Part shown: positions 24,401 through 36,400 of the stretch, one piece after another
Layout of the letters: the number at the start of each line of letters is the position of its first letter
How positions within the stretch are numbered: position 1 is the stretch's first letter
Notes under the pieces: generated by a model
Seen by the model: the letters and a program-made list of their open reading frames with translations, nothing else
The model's database searches: none
Told to the model about the DNA's origin: nothing
Program-made: the position numbers and the translations under genes
Origin: Argopecten irradians
Taxonomy: Eukaryota; Mollusca; Bivalvia; Pectinida; Pectinidae
Direction of reading: 5' to 3'
Length of the DNA stretch: 64,000 nucleotides
Assembly (NCBI RefSeq): GCF_041381155.1
Contig: NC_091137.1
Location: 16,301,765 to 16,365,764 of the forward strand

Positions 24401-26185
24401 CTGAAAATGAATGGCAAATTATCCACCATCGGTAATTCATCATTGTACAAAGTTATGTAATCATAATACACAGAACAGCATCGGCCAAGGAGACATAAGT
24501 AAGGTATAATTTATTGAACGAGGTTCTAGTACCATTCACTAAAGGTAAGAAGTAGGGATATGGTCAATGTTATTTCTTAAATTGACAATAATATATCTCC
24601 AAATTCAACATAAAATAAATGGTGTTGAGATATACACATCCTAGATCTATATCTTCTATTGACTGTAAATGAACATTATTTTAAATCAAAACTCGGTGTC
24701 GTTACATTCTAGGCTATATATGTGCAAATAAGAAAATGAATAATTTATAATACATGTACATCTACGAAATTTGCCATAGTCTATTTCCATGTGAAGACAA
24801 CTTCAAAAACTCATGTCTCTCGGAGGTACTCAAACTATTTTATTGCACTGCCACAATGTGATGTCAGGAAAAAAACGTAACGCCAGGTTTCGAGAACAGC
24901 GGAATAAAATGACGCCTCCGCTGATTTTTTGCAGCACATTTTCGTGTTAAAATTCTTTGAGATGTAGGTTGTTGTAGTTATGTGATCAAAAAGTGTAAGA
25001 CTAAATGTGAGCTCCAAAACAGACATATACACGAATAAAAGCGTTATTGTTGAGCTAGATAAAGATGAGTTTAAGGGTATAAAATTAACAATTCAATATA
25101 CAAATAGACGTGTGTATATTTCACATGTACGCTATATATTCGTGGCAAATCATATCTCATCTCAATCGATTTAACGAGCTTGTAATCCATCCCTATAAAT
25201 ATTTTACAACTTAGTTTTTGAAAATTCACATATTCAGTTTAAGATGAAGAATTGCAAGGTATGGCAGAATGTACCGTCATATAGGCGGGTGCTCCGAAAA
25301 ATAAACGGAGGAATTTACGTTCGTTGTTACATACATACAATGGCAAATATTAATTGGTGATCACGTTTGTTTGTCAATAACAACAGTACATGGAACACCA
25401 TGGAATAACTTAAAAGTGTTGTGTAATTCTTAAATACATACACGAGATATCTAGATCACCATGGGCATAGTTATAATTCCATTTGATTATAGATATGTCA
25501 ACCCGCTATCTTCGGTATATAAACGTACTGAGTGGAAACTAAACATTGGGAGTGTCGAGAAGGAGTACAATGAATATGCTAAACAAAAGTTAATACATAT
25601 CATCAAAGTAAAGAAGTTCAAATATTGTATACGATATTGGTGAGTGAAAAGTTGGGATATCGTTTCACTGCGAAAACACAGGCACCCAATTACGTGCAAT
25701 CCTGGAAAGAGCCAATTTCTTTCCATTCAGAAATCTAGACATCCCATTCTCTCGATATATTTTTGAGGCGAAGATTAAACACAATATGTCATATTGCTAA
25801 GTAAAGTAACAAGTAATACGTTGATTGATAAGTTAAGGTAATAAATTCATTTATATCTATGTCTAAAATACTTTTGAAACTGATTTGTTACTCTGCTCTT
25901 GACGATTTGAACTTACATTGTGTAAATTCGAGAATATTTGAGAACATAAGTTGCTTTAAATAAAAAAAAGACTCAATTAAGACAGTTAACTTTGTTAACA
26001 TATGCAACCAACATTGGCGTTATTGGTATACACCTACCCATATATTTTTGCTGTATCCAGCACTGATAGAAAACAGCTGTTTTTTAGAATTTCAGAATGT
26101 GCGCCTGACTTACTTAAGTGTCTGAACATGTCTGAAACATTGATATGTTGGCTTGTAGAATATTGCAAGACAAAAAATATACATA

Positions 26186-26305
26186 GTGTCTAAAACATAA
26201 GCTGTATGTTTGGCTCGGGACAGAAGGAAAAAAGTGGCCCGTCGAAAAGTCGCTACTTTTCTCTTCCTTAACCCTTGTCAAAATACAGCTTATACTTTAA
26301 GACAC
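26186..26305. repeat. Small inverted-repeat element upstream of gene C
   Basis: Ends gtgtctaaaacataagctgt and its near-complement acagcttatactttaagacac flank about 75 bp. Imperfect arms of about 25-30 bp. MITE-like, inserted inside the probable 5' untranslated intron of gene C. Confidence 0.6.
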
Positions 26306-26518
26306 TTTCCATGTATTCCCTATACACTAAAGTACCTAAAGTACCTCTTTTAAGTAACGGTCTCTCTAGGAACTTGCTGAAGACTTAGTTAAAAATGGGC
26401 ATTGAAAATAATCGTTCTAATTGTATTTTATTACATTTAATTGATTCTTATAATTTTCAGCTATTAATTTTTGTATAATCTGTTTACTACACTTACCTCC
26501 ATATAAGAGAGTACTCAC

Positions 26519-26651
26519 CTGTCCACTCAGTGCATTAGTACTTGTTCAGGTATTCTTCAATTTGTGTGTGTACTGGTTGAATGCTATTACCTTCACACAA
26601 TAGAGAACTCAACTGTCCAATTTTTGTGTACTCTCTTCAGCGACTTATATA
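26519..26651 (-). promoter_or_regulatory. Probable promoter and 5' non-coding exon of gene C
   Basis: On the minus strand TATATAA lies at 26651-26645. A good donor, ACAG|GTGAGT, ends a putative leader exon at 26519. The downstream acceptor at 24401/24402 opens the ATG exon. The spacing fits a leader exon of roughly 90-100 nt. A second usable donor (GGAG|GTAAGT) lies about 20 nt further downstream. Inference from signals only. Confidence 0.4.
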
Positions 26652-28820
26652 TGTAGTAATTGTGTCTATACACCGTATTTGGATTCCACATAATTATAAT
26701 ATAAAGTGGTATAAAATGGCCGCGCATATCAATTCGATGTTAATGTATTCCAATAACAACCCATAGCATTGCATAATATTGGGAAATAATTCCTCTATTG
26801 GTAAGTATATTATGTACCAGCATTAAAATAGGGAAATTTACCCTTTTGACTTTCTTCGTCGGTGGTTGTCTGTATGAAGACTTTTACTGCGTACAAACAT
26901 TGTTGTTCTGAAACTACAATAATTTTTCAGTGCGTGACAAAAACTACGATAAACACATCCTCTTCAAATGATGACGAATCACATCCCTTTATACTGAGGG
27001 GAAAAATCAGAAAGCATCCGAAATGCGGTTGTGACGACATCTTTATATTGGATATATTGAATGTTAGAGAAGAGTGACGAAAATTAAGTTAAAAATACAT
27101 TTTTCCTATAAAAGTTAGAGATGATCATTAATTATGAACGATATCATTTTAATATGATAATGAAGGCTTTCCATTGAGGAATTTTTAAATTATCCCTTAC
27201 ATTAAAGGGTCATTCTTTTACACTGGAGTAAAAGGACATAATGTACATACATTAAAGACTTGTAATTCACCACATAATTTACACGAGATATTTCTAAATG
27301 AGTATAGATGAAGATATAAATATTATATAGTTTTACTTACAGTCACAAAAGGATCATGTTTTAATGAATTTACTCAAGGACATTAAAGCTAAACAGTCAC
27401 ATAAGTATTGGGTTGATGTCTTAATGGCAATTCAATATTTCGTCATTAGCAATCATTCAAATCATGTCCATAAAATGGAAAATATAGCAACAATTACTAA
27501 TAGTAATGGATGACTATAACAGACCCCCCCCCCCAATAAAAAAAAACCTCTTGCAGTCGCAGGCACCATTGTATTAAAACCACTCTATACCAATTTTCAT
27601 CAAAATCGTTTAATGTCGATCAATCAGGAGTCTCTCACGACAACAGATTTTTTCCAAAGTGGTGTATTTGACTTTCCTCAAAACCTCCATATATATGATA
27701 TATATGGGTTTTTTTATCAACAAACAGAGAGAAAAATTCTTACGAATGTACGTACTCGGTTTCATCGACATCCTGTTACCTGTCCTCGAGGTTTTCGTTA
27801 TATAGACCTTTGGTCTATTACACATCGTGTCCAACAAAATCCAAGGAGGAAGAAAAAATAACAATTACACTACATTTGCTCCGCTTCATCATAAAGCCTT
27901 AGACTAGGAATGCCTCTTACATTATCGTGTTCATATTTCTTTCCTGATGGGCCTTCTTCGATACCCTGTATTGTAAATAGCAGGTATAAATGCAATAAAC
28001 ACAACATTTGATTATAAGTACTCATTCAATCACATGTTTTTATACACATATTCCGTTGATAATAGTAGGTTTAAAATGAATGTTTATTATTCACTTTCGG
28101 TATGTAAGGTCTGATCACATATTTTATATTTAATGTGATATTTTCTCATTTTATTTTTTTTTCCAAACTCTTACCTAATAAATTCTTATATGCTTATTTT
28201 ATATATATTATTAAAACACGACATTATTTATATTTAGGTATCATTAATAGTGTTTGTCAAAAGCTCTTTAAGTCTTACGCCTTTTAAATCCCGAAAGTAT
28301 AATGGACCGTAAGAAATTTAACACCGACAGCTCTTTTTTGTTGGGTATTGAACATAAAAAGTTATTATTTCTTTAGCTATATGGTGTGTCGTTAACAATG
28401 GAACAGTACGCGTAGTAACCTACGTACGCCTATCCGTTACGACGATACAATATACCTCTATTAGGTGTCAATGTATGTATACAGCTAAATTGCGTCGTTC
28501 GAAAACAAATGTTAATTTGATAGTCTTTTGTTACATTTCTTATGTAATTATTTGGTTCAGTGAGTGCAGCAATACGGAAGTCATGAACAGTCACCCGATA
28601 TACAAGCAATATGTGGGCTTATCATTGTAGTGCTGGTATGATCACATAAGCGTAACGTGACTGAAGACAGTTTACCCATCCTTACAAAAATACTTAAGTA
28701 CCCGTGTAACACTTTAATCGCACATCTAAAAGATATTACACATCACGCACAATTTTAAGATCAACAAAGGGTTATATAGCAGTTCAATATCGCGTCATTT
28801 ACAAATCATATCTATTACTT
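26652..28820. other. Head-to-head intergenic region between genes C and D
   Basis: No gene recognised. Contains a run of C (27524-27534) and a short hairpin near 27679-27713. The two LPMO promoters lie at its edges. Confidence 0.45.
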
Positions 28821-28876
28821 TGACGTCAAGAAAAATACCCTTTTACTTTCATGAAAATCTGTATCCAAGTATAAAA
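28821..28876 (+). promoter_or_regulatory. Core promoter of gene D: CRE-like site and TATA box
   Basis: TGACGTCA, the full CREB/ATF palindrome, is at 28821-28828. TATAAAA follows at 28870-28876, 64 bp before the gene D start codon, leaving room for a leader of about 35-40 nt. The arrangement is seen directly. Use as a promoter is inference. Confidence 0.5.
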
Positions 28877-28939
28877 ACCCCTTGTCGGGTAGAGCAAAGT
28901 ATATTTGTGGTAAGAAACTGTCTGAAGGGTAGAAGTAGA

Positions 28940-31900
28940 ATGAAGGCGTTTGAGATGACATTTTTCCTACATATTGCCTTGTCCATGTTTGTGGCGGTCA
29001 GTGGCCATGGTCGCCTGTTGAATCCACTCGGACGAAGTAGTGCCTGGAGAGCGGGGTACAATACACCGAAAAATTACAACGACAATGAGCTGTACTGTGG
29101 TGGATTCGCGGTAAGTAAAATATCCTCTAACTCAATTATACCATTAATATGACTGAAGGCAAGGCCTTAAAGGGCGTCGCCAGATGTTTCAATAAGTATA
29201 AATAATGCAATGTTAAACGAGTTCAATTTATTGAAATAACGGAGCCGAATGTTTGGTTTATTTTTATCCATATATTCACACTCTATCTTTGTCCCAAAAC
29301 TCCCATTTGAGAGGAAACCCACATAAGAGAAGAAAGAAACTTTTATTTCCATAACAGATATGCCGTTTTTGGTCAGGTGATTATATTGGACGGTAGTTTA
29401 TCACTTGAACGCTTGCAAATAATGAGCAACAGCACTGAGCTTCTGCCGGATGAAGATTACGTTCGTCGGATCTTAAAAGCGTTTGAATCGCTTGATTATA
29501 TAATAAGCAGACTTCACGTATCGTATTCACGCTGATGAGATTTTTTACCGTGGATGAAAAAATGGTGGCCTCAAACTGAAGCTGTCAGTGTGTAGGATTG
29601 AATGTTGAAGATTGTGTTTTTTCTTTATTCTCATTAATGCGTTACCTTAAAAGTGCTTCGCACTTATAAATACTACAATGACAATCGGTTAGTAAGTTAT
29701 AAATCTAATACATATATAAATATACCTGTAAAGTTCCCCGCATTGTTAGAGACACCTGCAAAAATATTTCCAGATTGAAAAAGATGGCACACACGGGTCC
29801 TAGACTTTTTGGAAATTTCTGTTTTTCCATGTGTGAGAACATTTACAAAATATCCACTGACATATACTATCTTTTTATTGCTGAAATACTAAAGGCTTTA
29901 TATATATATAACTAAAATATGGTTAAGCATGTTTTTTGTTATAAATAATACATTGATATATTTTAATGTAACGAAACGAGTAAGTGCTGACACGTATCCT
30001 CATAGGTGAAACTTAACTAGAGTGAAAAGGAATTCAATGAGATGTACCTATAAAATATAATGTTCTGTTTGCTGTTAATAAGTTTTGTTAAAAACATTGT
30101 ACCATACCGGATTTGCATGGAAATGGCTAAAATAGGCATGTTGTAATCAATTTACTTGTTTGCAATAAAATTAGCTGAAAATGAAAAGTGAATTCTTACG
30201 CTTATTGGAATAATAGTTGTCTTGAAATCAATTAGACTTAATTTTGATCATTTGTTTTTTGAAGAAAACTTTTTTTTTAATTTTATAATATAAATATTAT
30301 AATAACTATATTTATTATTTTTAATTTTACATTATTTTATATATGTCAGATTTAGTGTAATCATTCGAAGCATACTTCCATTAAATAATTATTAATTTGT
30401 ACGAAAATAATACATATACATAGGAAATTGATATATAGAACATACATTTTTATTGTCAAATTTGGTAAGACATGAAAAGAAAAATATATGAAAAAACTAA
30501 TAACAATGTGGAATTAAAATAAGAAACAATACATTTTGGTGAGACGGATCATGTCCAAGTATGGATTACATTATTATTGGAATGTGCTTCGAATAATTAT
30601 TGATACAATACCGTATGCATAGCATGTGTGTAGAGGTACTTAGAATATAATTTGGTCCTTTTGGTTTGTTGGTGTGCTTAATGTCCAATTTTTTGTATGT
30701 GTGTTTTTTGGGGTTTTTCGTTTTATTTTATTTATTTATTTTATTCAATGATTAGCTGGTTTGTGATGAGAGTTTAGTCAGATTTTTGTATTACATATTC
30801 CTAACATGAAAAATTATATTCAAGTTAAACATTATAATTCAATTTACTGAAGATAATCTCTTCAAATTCATTAAAGGACTCTTCAGTCTGTTATCTCAGC
30901 CAATCAGAAGCGACGTAATTTTATTCATTTATGAGCTGATAAAGTAAATTTTAAACCAATGACAATATCTTTACAAACAAAATTGAATTATACGCATTTA
31001 TTGTCATGTGTCTTCCCTGGTGCTTTATATTGGCCTAGTGGTACATAAGCTGTTATGTGATAGAGTCGATTCTAGCCGCAAAACATGAAATTTGAAAACA
31101 TTTTTGCTTGAACGAATAATCTTTCTACGTTTTCATGTAACCAAGAAGTAGGCTTTAGCTTTTTTAAACTATGTGTATTCAAGATGGATTTCATAATTGC
31201 TCGTGGACAGGTTCGATTTACCTGTTTCCAAATCTACACGTACATTTCCAGAAGGGTATCTGTATAGTGCATTAATAATGTACTGAAGCATAGTATAAAA
31301 ATATGTTATTGCTTTTGTGCAGCACCAGCAAAGTCTCGATGGCAAATGTGGACTCTGCGGAGACCCTTATGACCAGGCACATCCCAGGGAAAACGAGGCT
31401 GGAGGAAAATATGCAACAGGACTGATCGTAAGCCATTATAACATGGGGTCTGCCATCAATATCACCGTCCAACTCACTGCTAATCACCTTGGATACTTTG
31501 AATTCCGTCTCTGTGTAAATAATAACGTTTCCAAAGCAATCACAGAAGAATGTCTGTCGCAACATATGCTCACTAACTCTCAGACGAACGATACTAAACA
31601 TCACGTCGATGGAAGCAGAGGTGCTCATAATTTTACAGTCACTGTAACTCTTCCGATGGATGTGACGTGTTCCCAGTGCGTCATGCAGTGGAAATATCGC
31701 ACAGGTAAGTTATCAAAACAAATGACATCTTAAGCTGACCGTCTCCAAATAACCAGTAAATTATATTTGTACACTAAGCATACAAGATAATATAACAACT
31801 GCCATAGGTTTCATTCATAATAAACTGTCGAAATGGTTCAGATAGGACTTCTCAAAGATTATCAAAACTATACAGGCCCCTTCTAATTATGGCCTTGTCC

Positions 31901-33210
31901 ATGTTAACTCGGTTACTCTCTATCTAGATGCGGAGAGTTTACCCGTTTAAAGTTGTGCAGCGGTTTGCGTTACCATCTTGTACACATGTACCACGGATGT
32001 GTACCACGTAATTAACGATCATTTATAGATGAAGATACAATATGTTTCTAAAATATCAATGATGTCCATGATTTTACCACAGACTGAGGTTGATATTACT
32101 CTTTGTGCGATACAATCATTAACTAATAGATAATGCTAAGAAATAACCGCTCTATTTTGGTCTTTTTTATCTAAACCTTAACAGCATAAAACTAATAGCA
32201 TGAATATTTGAAAGTTGTATATGAATTGAACCGGCCTTCTTTAACAATATTTGAGCTATCATCAAGTGCAACATATACTCAGTGTTTTTCTATGCCCGTA
32301 AGTATGTATTGTATTATGACAATGTTTAGGAGACTGCGTATATACTATTTTCATAATATTCACTTATGCAGGAAACAGTTGGGGTGTAGATGAGACCGGA
32401 AGTGGTTTGGGACATGGACCTCAGGAGGAATTCTACGCATGTTCAGACATAGCAATTACAAATGGAGCCATGTCTAATACAACGTCCTCTGCATCACAGA
32501 TTCCTACGACGTCCTTTACGACAGCGTCTGAGAGATCTACAACATTGTTAGCCATTTTGAAATCATCCACAACGTCGAAAACCACCCTATCATCTACGAC
32601 AACAACTAAATCACCATCCACAACTCCGAGGCCCCCTACAACAACAACCCCGTCGTCTACGACAACAACTAAATCACCATCCACAACTCCGACGCCCCCT
32701 ACAACAACAACCACACCGTCTACGACAACTAAATCACCATCCACAACTCCGACGCCCCCTACAACAACAACCACACCGTCTACGACAACTAAATCACCAT
32801 CCACAACTCCGACGCCCTCTACGACAACAACCCCATCGTCTACGACAACAACTAAATCACCATCCACAACTCCGAGGCCCCATACAACAACAACCCCGTC
32901 GTCTACGACAACAACTAAATCACCATCCACAACTCCGACGCCTCCTACAACATCAACCCCACCGTCTACGACAACTAAATCACCATCCACAACTCCGACG
33001 CCCTTTACGACAACAATCCCATTGTCTACGACAACAACTAAATCCACAACTATGATGCTCTCTACGACAACAACTGCAACACCTACTTCTACAGCGTCCT
33101 CTAGTCAAACGTGTGTGTCCGTGTCTGCGGTTGCCACGGATTCCTGGTGTAGCAGTTCATGTAACCATGAACCTCCATATTGCCCATCAAACTTCTGCCA
33201 ATGCACGTGA
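28940..33210 (+). CDS. AA15 lytic polysaccharide monooxygenase, gene D, with long Thr/Pro-rich linker and terminal Cys module
   Basis: Exons are 28940-29110, 31323-31704 and 32372-33210, with the same intron positions and phases (0 and 1) as genes A-C. Predicted length is 463 aa. The signal peptide (1-22) precedes HGRLLNPLGRSSAWR. The core exon has CGLCGDP, NEAGGKYATG, TANHLGYFEFRLC with the second copper His, and TCSQCVMQWKY. The last exon opens GNSWGVDETGSGLGHGPQEEF and continues YACSDIAI. It lacks the Cys pair that A, B and C carry just before the QE motif. About 220 residues of Thr/Ser/Pro linker follow, with a repeated KSPSTTPTP unit, then CVSVSAVATDSWC...CNHEPPYCP...CQC and one last Thr. 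Its opposite strand to A-C suggests an inversion within the family cluster. Likely a secreted, heavily O-glycosylated polysaccharide oxidase. Confidence 0.9.
32593..33070 (+). repeat. Coding minisatellite in gene D (Thr/Pro linker)
   Basis: Units of 60 or 63 bp share aaatcaccatccacaactcc. About seven full copies plus a worn one lie in frame and give the repeated KSPSTTP(T/R)P(P/S/H)TTTT. The two unit lengths differ by one ACA codon. The composition makes the opposite strand open for about 200 codons, but that is a by-product of the repeat. Confidence 0.85.
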
Positions 33211-33465
33211 TATAAACACACAGTATCTGTTGCCACGTATGTCATAGATTGTCTGAAAACAAGATAAATGCATAGGCATTTGACATATATGACTGAAACG
33301 AAGATACAAAATGTAAATACCTCGACATTAGTTACTTATGTTTCGTTCTGCTGGAACTCACCAGTAAATAACCCTGAACACAAGTTCATATATGATGGCT
33401 ATATGCTATGATATCATTTTGTAAATCTTTGCGTTATATTTAAATATAGAGCTGTTGTAAAAAGA

Positions 33466-33471
33466 AATAAA
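33466..33471 (+). terminator. Candidate polyadenylation signal of gene D
   Basis: AATAAA about 255 bp after the stop codon, the first one downstream. Assignment is by position only. Confidence 0.4.
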
Positions 33472-36400
33472 TAAGCAACTTCCAAACACTTTCCTCGGTA
33501 ATAAGTAGATCTCCATTTCAGCTTTACCAACTTGATCATCGTCCTTGTTTTGATAGCATTGTCACTCTTAGTGTTGTACGTGTTGACATTGATGTGTACT
33601 GTGGATAAACACTTTGTGGATAGCAGATTTGAACATTGTTGCGTATATAAAATGCAGTTGATGTTAACATCGGAGTATATAATGTTCATGGTCATCTGTT
33701 GCTTATTACAGACATAACAACATTACGTATATATTAAATAGTGTTGTTCTATGGTTGAGTTGATTGCTGTTGCTTATAGTTTATGTAGCTATAGCTTTTT
33801 AAAGGCGATTTGGACTTACAGCTCTTTGTACCATGGTTTATTTAAATAGGAGTAAACATTTAGCATACTGTGAGTGTGAGAAGATGTGCAATACTCTTGT
33901 CATTATATCTTGTACATGACACTAGGTATATACTATTACTTTAATTCAGGTTAAATTAACTTACTAGAAATACCAAATTTCATATGAACTCTTGCGTCAA
34001 GAAATCTGCACCTAAAATTGCCCAGAATTTGACCGCAATAACGCTTAACCAGAATTTGACCTAGAATTAACATTGTAAGGTTAAGTTAGTCAATTTACTT
34101 TCAATTTTAAAAAAAAATAAGAAGAAGAATTACGCTAAATATTTAGCTAGAAATTGGTCTGAAATTAACATTGTATTTTTCACTTATTTAATTTACTTTC
34201 AATTCCATAAAAGAAGAAATTAAATAATTAAGTTACTATAAATATCTTATTGCTGCTAACATAAATACACCGCATTTTCTACCCACCATATTATGTACGA
34301 ACCATCCAATTGTTATTGCCATTCAATGCTGATTAGCCTAAAGGCTAACTTTAAATAAACTGTTAACCTATTGAACAGTTAAGTATGCCCTTGACATTCT
34401 CTAAAGACGTATATGTTGTAGGATACTTTAATATAATTCACATTGTAGATATTGGCGTAGTTCGATATCACATCAACCACTGATCAATGTCACTGACGTC
34501 AGGGAAAATGGCCTTCTCTTGTACTGATAGTATCAATCCCATGTCATGTGAGATTAGTAGTCCGAGTAAAATAGGCGTGCATGCACAAAGGGCACCTAGT
34601 GTAACCGTGCACTACATTATATACATTGTATTAGTGATGTTACATCAAAAGTCAATTTGAAAATATTTTTTAAAAACAGTTACGTTACTTTCATTTAGTA
34701 AATAGGCCTTTCAATTTGATAATACTATGATTTCTAATATAGTAATTGGTATATATATTTCTCTTAAACTTTTCACCATTTCATCACTTTATTTAAACAA
34801 AAAAAATGTTATCATTTCGAATATCAGTAAAACAAATATATATATAGAAAAAATACCGAAAAATGTGGAATAGTCAAGATAATGAATTGCTCAAGGCCCA
34901 TAAGGTTATGGCTTAAGCCGGTTTCTTCGAAGATATTTTTAACATTATGCATCCATTTGAATTTCATAATATCATTTCTTTTGAAGTTTAAGGATGTTTT
35001 CTTCTGAAGTTGCAGTCCCGTTGAAGTCTTGTTTCAAGACAGATCAAAGGAGTTATGAGATTTTGAAATAAAGTCATCAATATCAGTAGTAAATTGCCAG
35101 TTGCAAAATTTGTCAAAAATTACATTTCTATTCCTAGTAGATTTTTTATACAGGGGTTTTAAGAAATGACCCATTAGGCGGCTATTTTGAAAATGTGTAT
35201 TTTGTTTTGTTTTGAGTAGAGCCAAAGTTTTACCATCATTTAAATTGTTTTACTTAAATCGTCACTGTGCCAGCATTTTTATCTGTATTGAGGTAAGTTT
35301 TGCTGTAATTCTTTACTGATTTCGTATTGATTAAAATAATAAGCATTAATGCGTGAAATGATACACATTTGTCACTTTATTTTAGGATTCAATGGTCATT
35401 TTATCACTTTTATTTTTTATTTTTTATTTTTTGAAATGGGGCGAAAAAGTAAGCACACGGACCCTCCATTTTTCTGCCTGATTTAGAAAGAGCAACTCTT
35501 TCCCTATTTATATGCAAAATATTTCAAAAAGTTTAATGCCAGAAAGTTTTCTATAAAGAGTTAAATCTGGCAAAAAAGGCTGAAAATGGTGCATTCGGAA
35601 GCTCAAAAATAACGGGGGAGGGGTAGCGTATGTCGTTATTCTGAGAAAAAATATGAGTCTTATTGATCATAACTACTATATTTGTAAAGACGACAACTGT
35701 GGCAAATATTATGCAAACATCCATGCATATCAAACACCTCAGTAGTAAATTATGGTTTTAATATCTGTTGTATATGGCCAAAACGGCAACATTCCCATAA
35801 AATCCAATATTTTGTCATCTAGGTATCTTTGAGTGACTACAGCTCAAAAACCAGTACACGGACATATGTTTTTTATTCCGTTTTCTTCAACGGTATGCAC
35901 TCCAATTTCCAAAAATCTGTATGAGAAAAAAAGTTTAATACAAGAACATTTTGACTTCTCAGAGGTGTACATCTTTAACATTAACTTGTATATCTATTGC
36001 TGGAAAGTTTATCAGTAGTGATCTTTTTTTGCCAGAATATAATGATCCTGTTTAGCCTCTATATAGTGAGTGAATCACCCTAATTCACCATAAACCACGT
36101 GATTAGGTGTACGTACTTTCATGATATTTTCCTAACCCCATATTCTACATATTCTACTCATTACATTGGTAACACAAAAGTATCAGGTTTTATTGATACA
36201 TTTAATGTTTTGCCATAAACCAAGTCTCCAAACTGAAGTAAATTGCCTTTCTAAAAACGAACAGAATATTTTTACCAAGCGAGACATAAATAAAGAATAA
36301 ACTTATTGTTAGTTGTAGAATGACTTTATCTTAATCCCGCCTGGAAAGAAGTGCAATAGTAATTATTTGATCAGTCATTTCATCTATAGTAGTTATTTAT

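Noticed and set aside
32433-33047. Minus-strand open frame of about 200 codons, Val/Asp-rich, across gene D's last exon
   Set aside because: It is the complement of the Thr/Pro coding minisatellite; openness follows from the repeat, and no start context or domain is seen.
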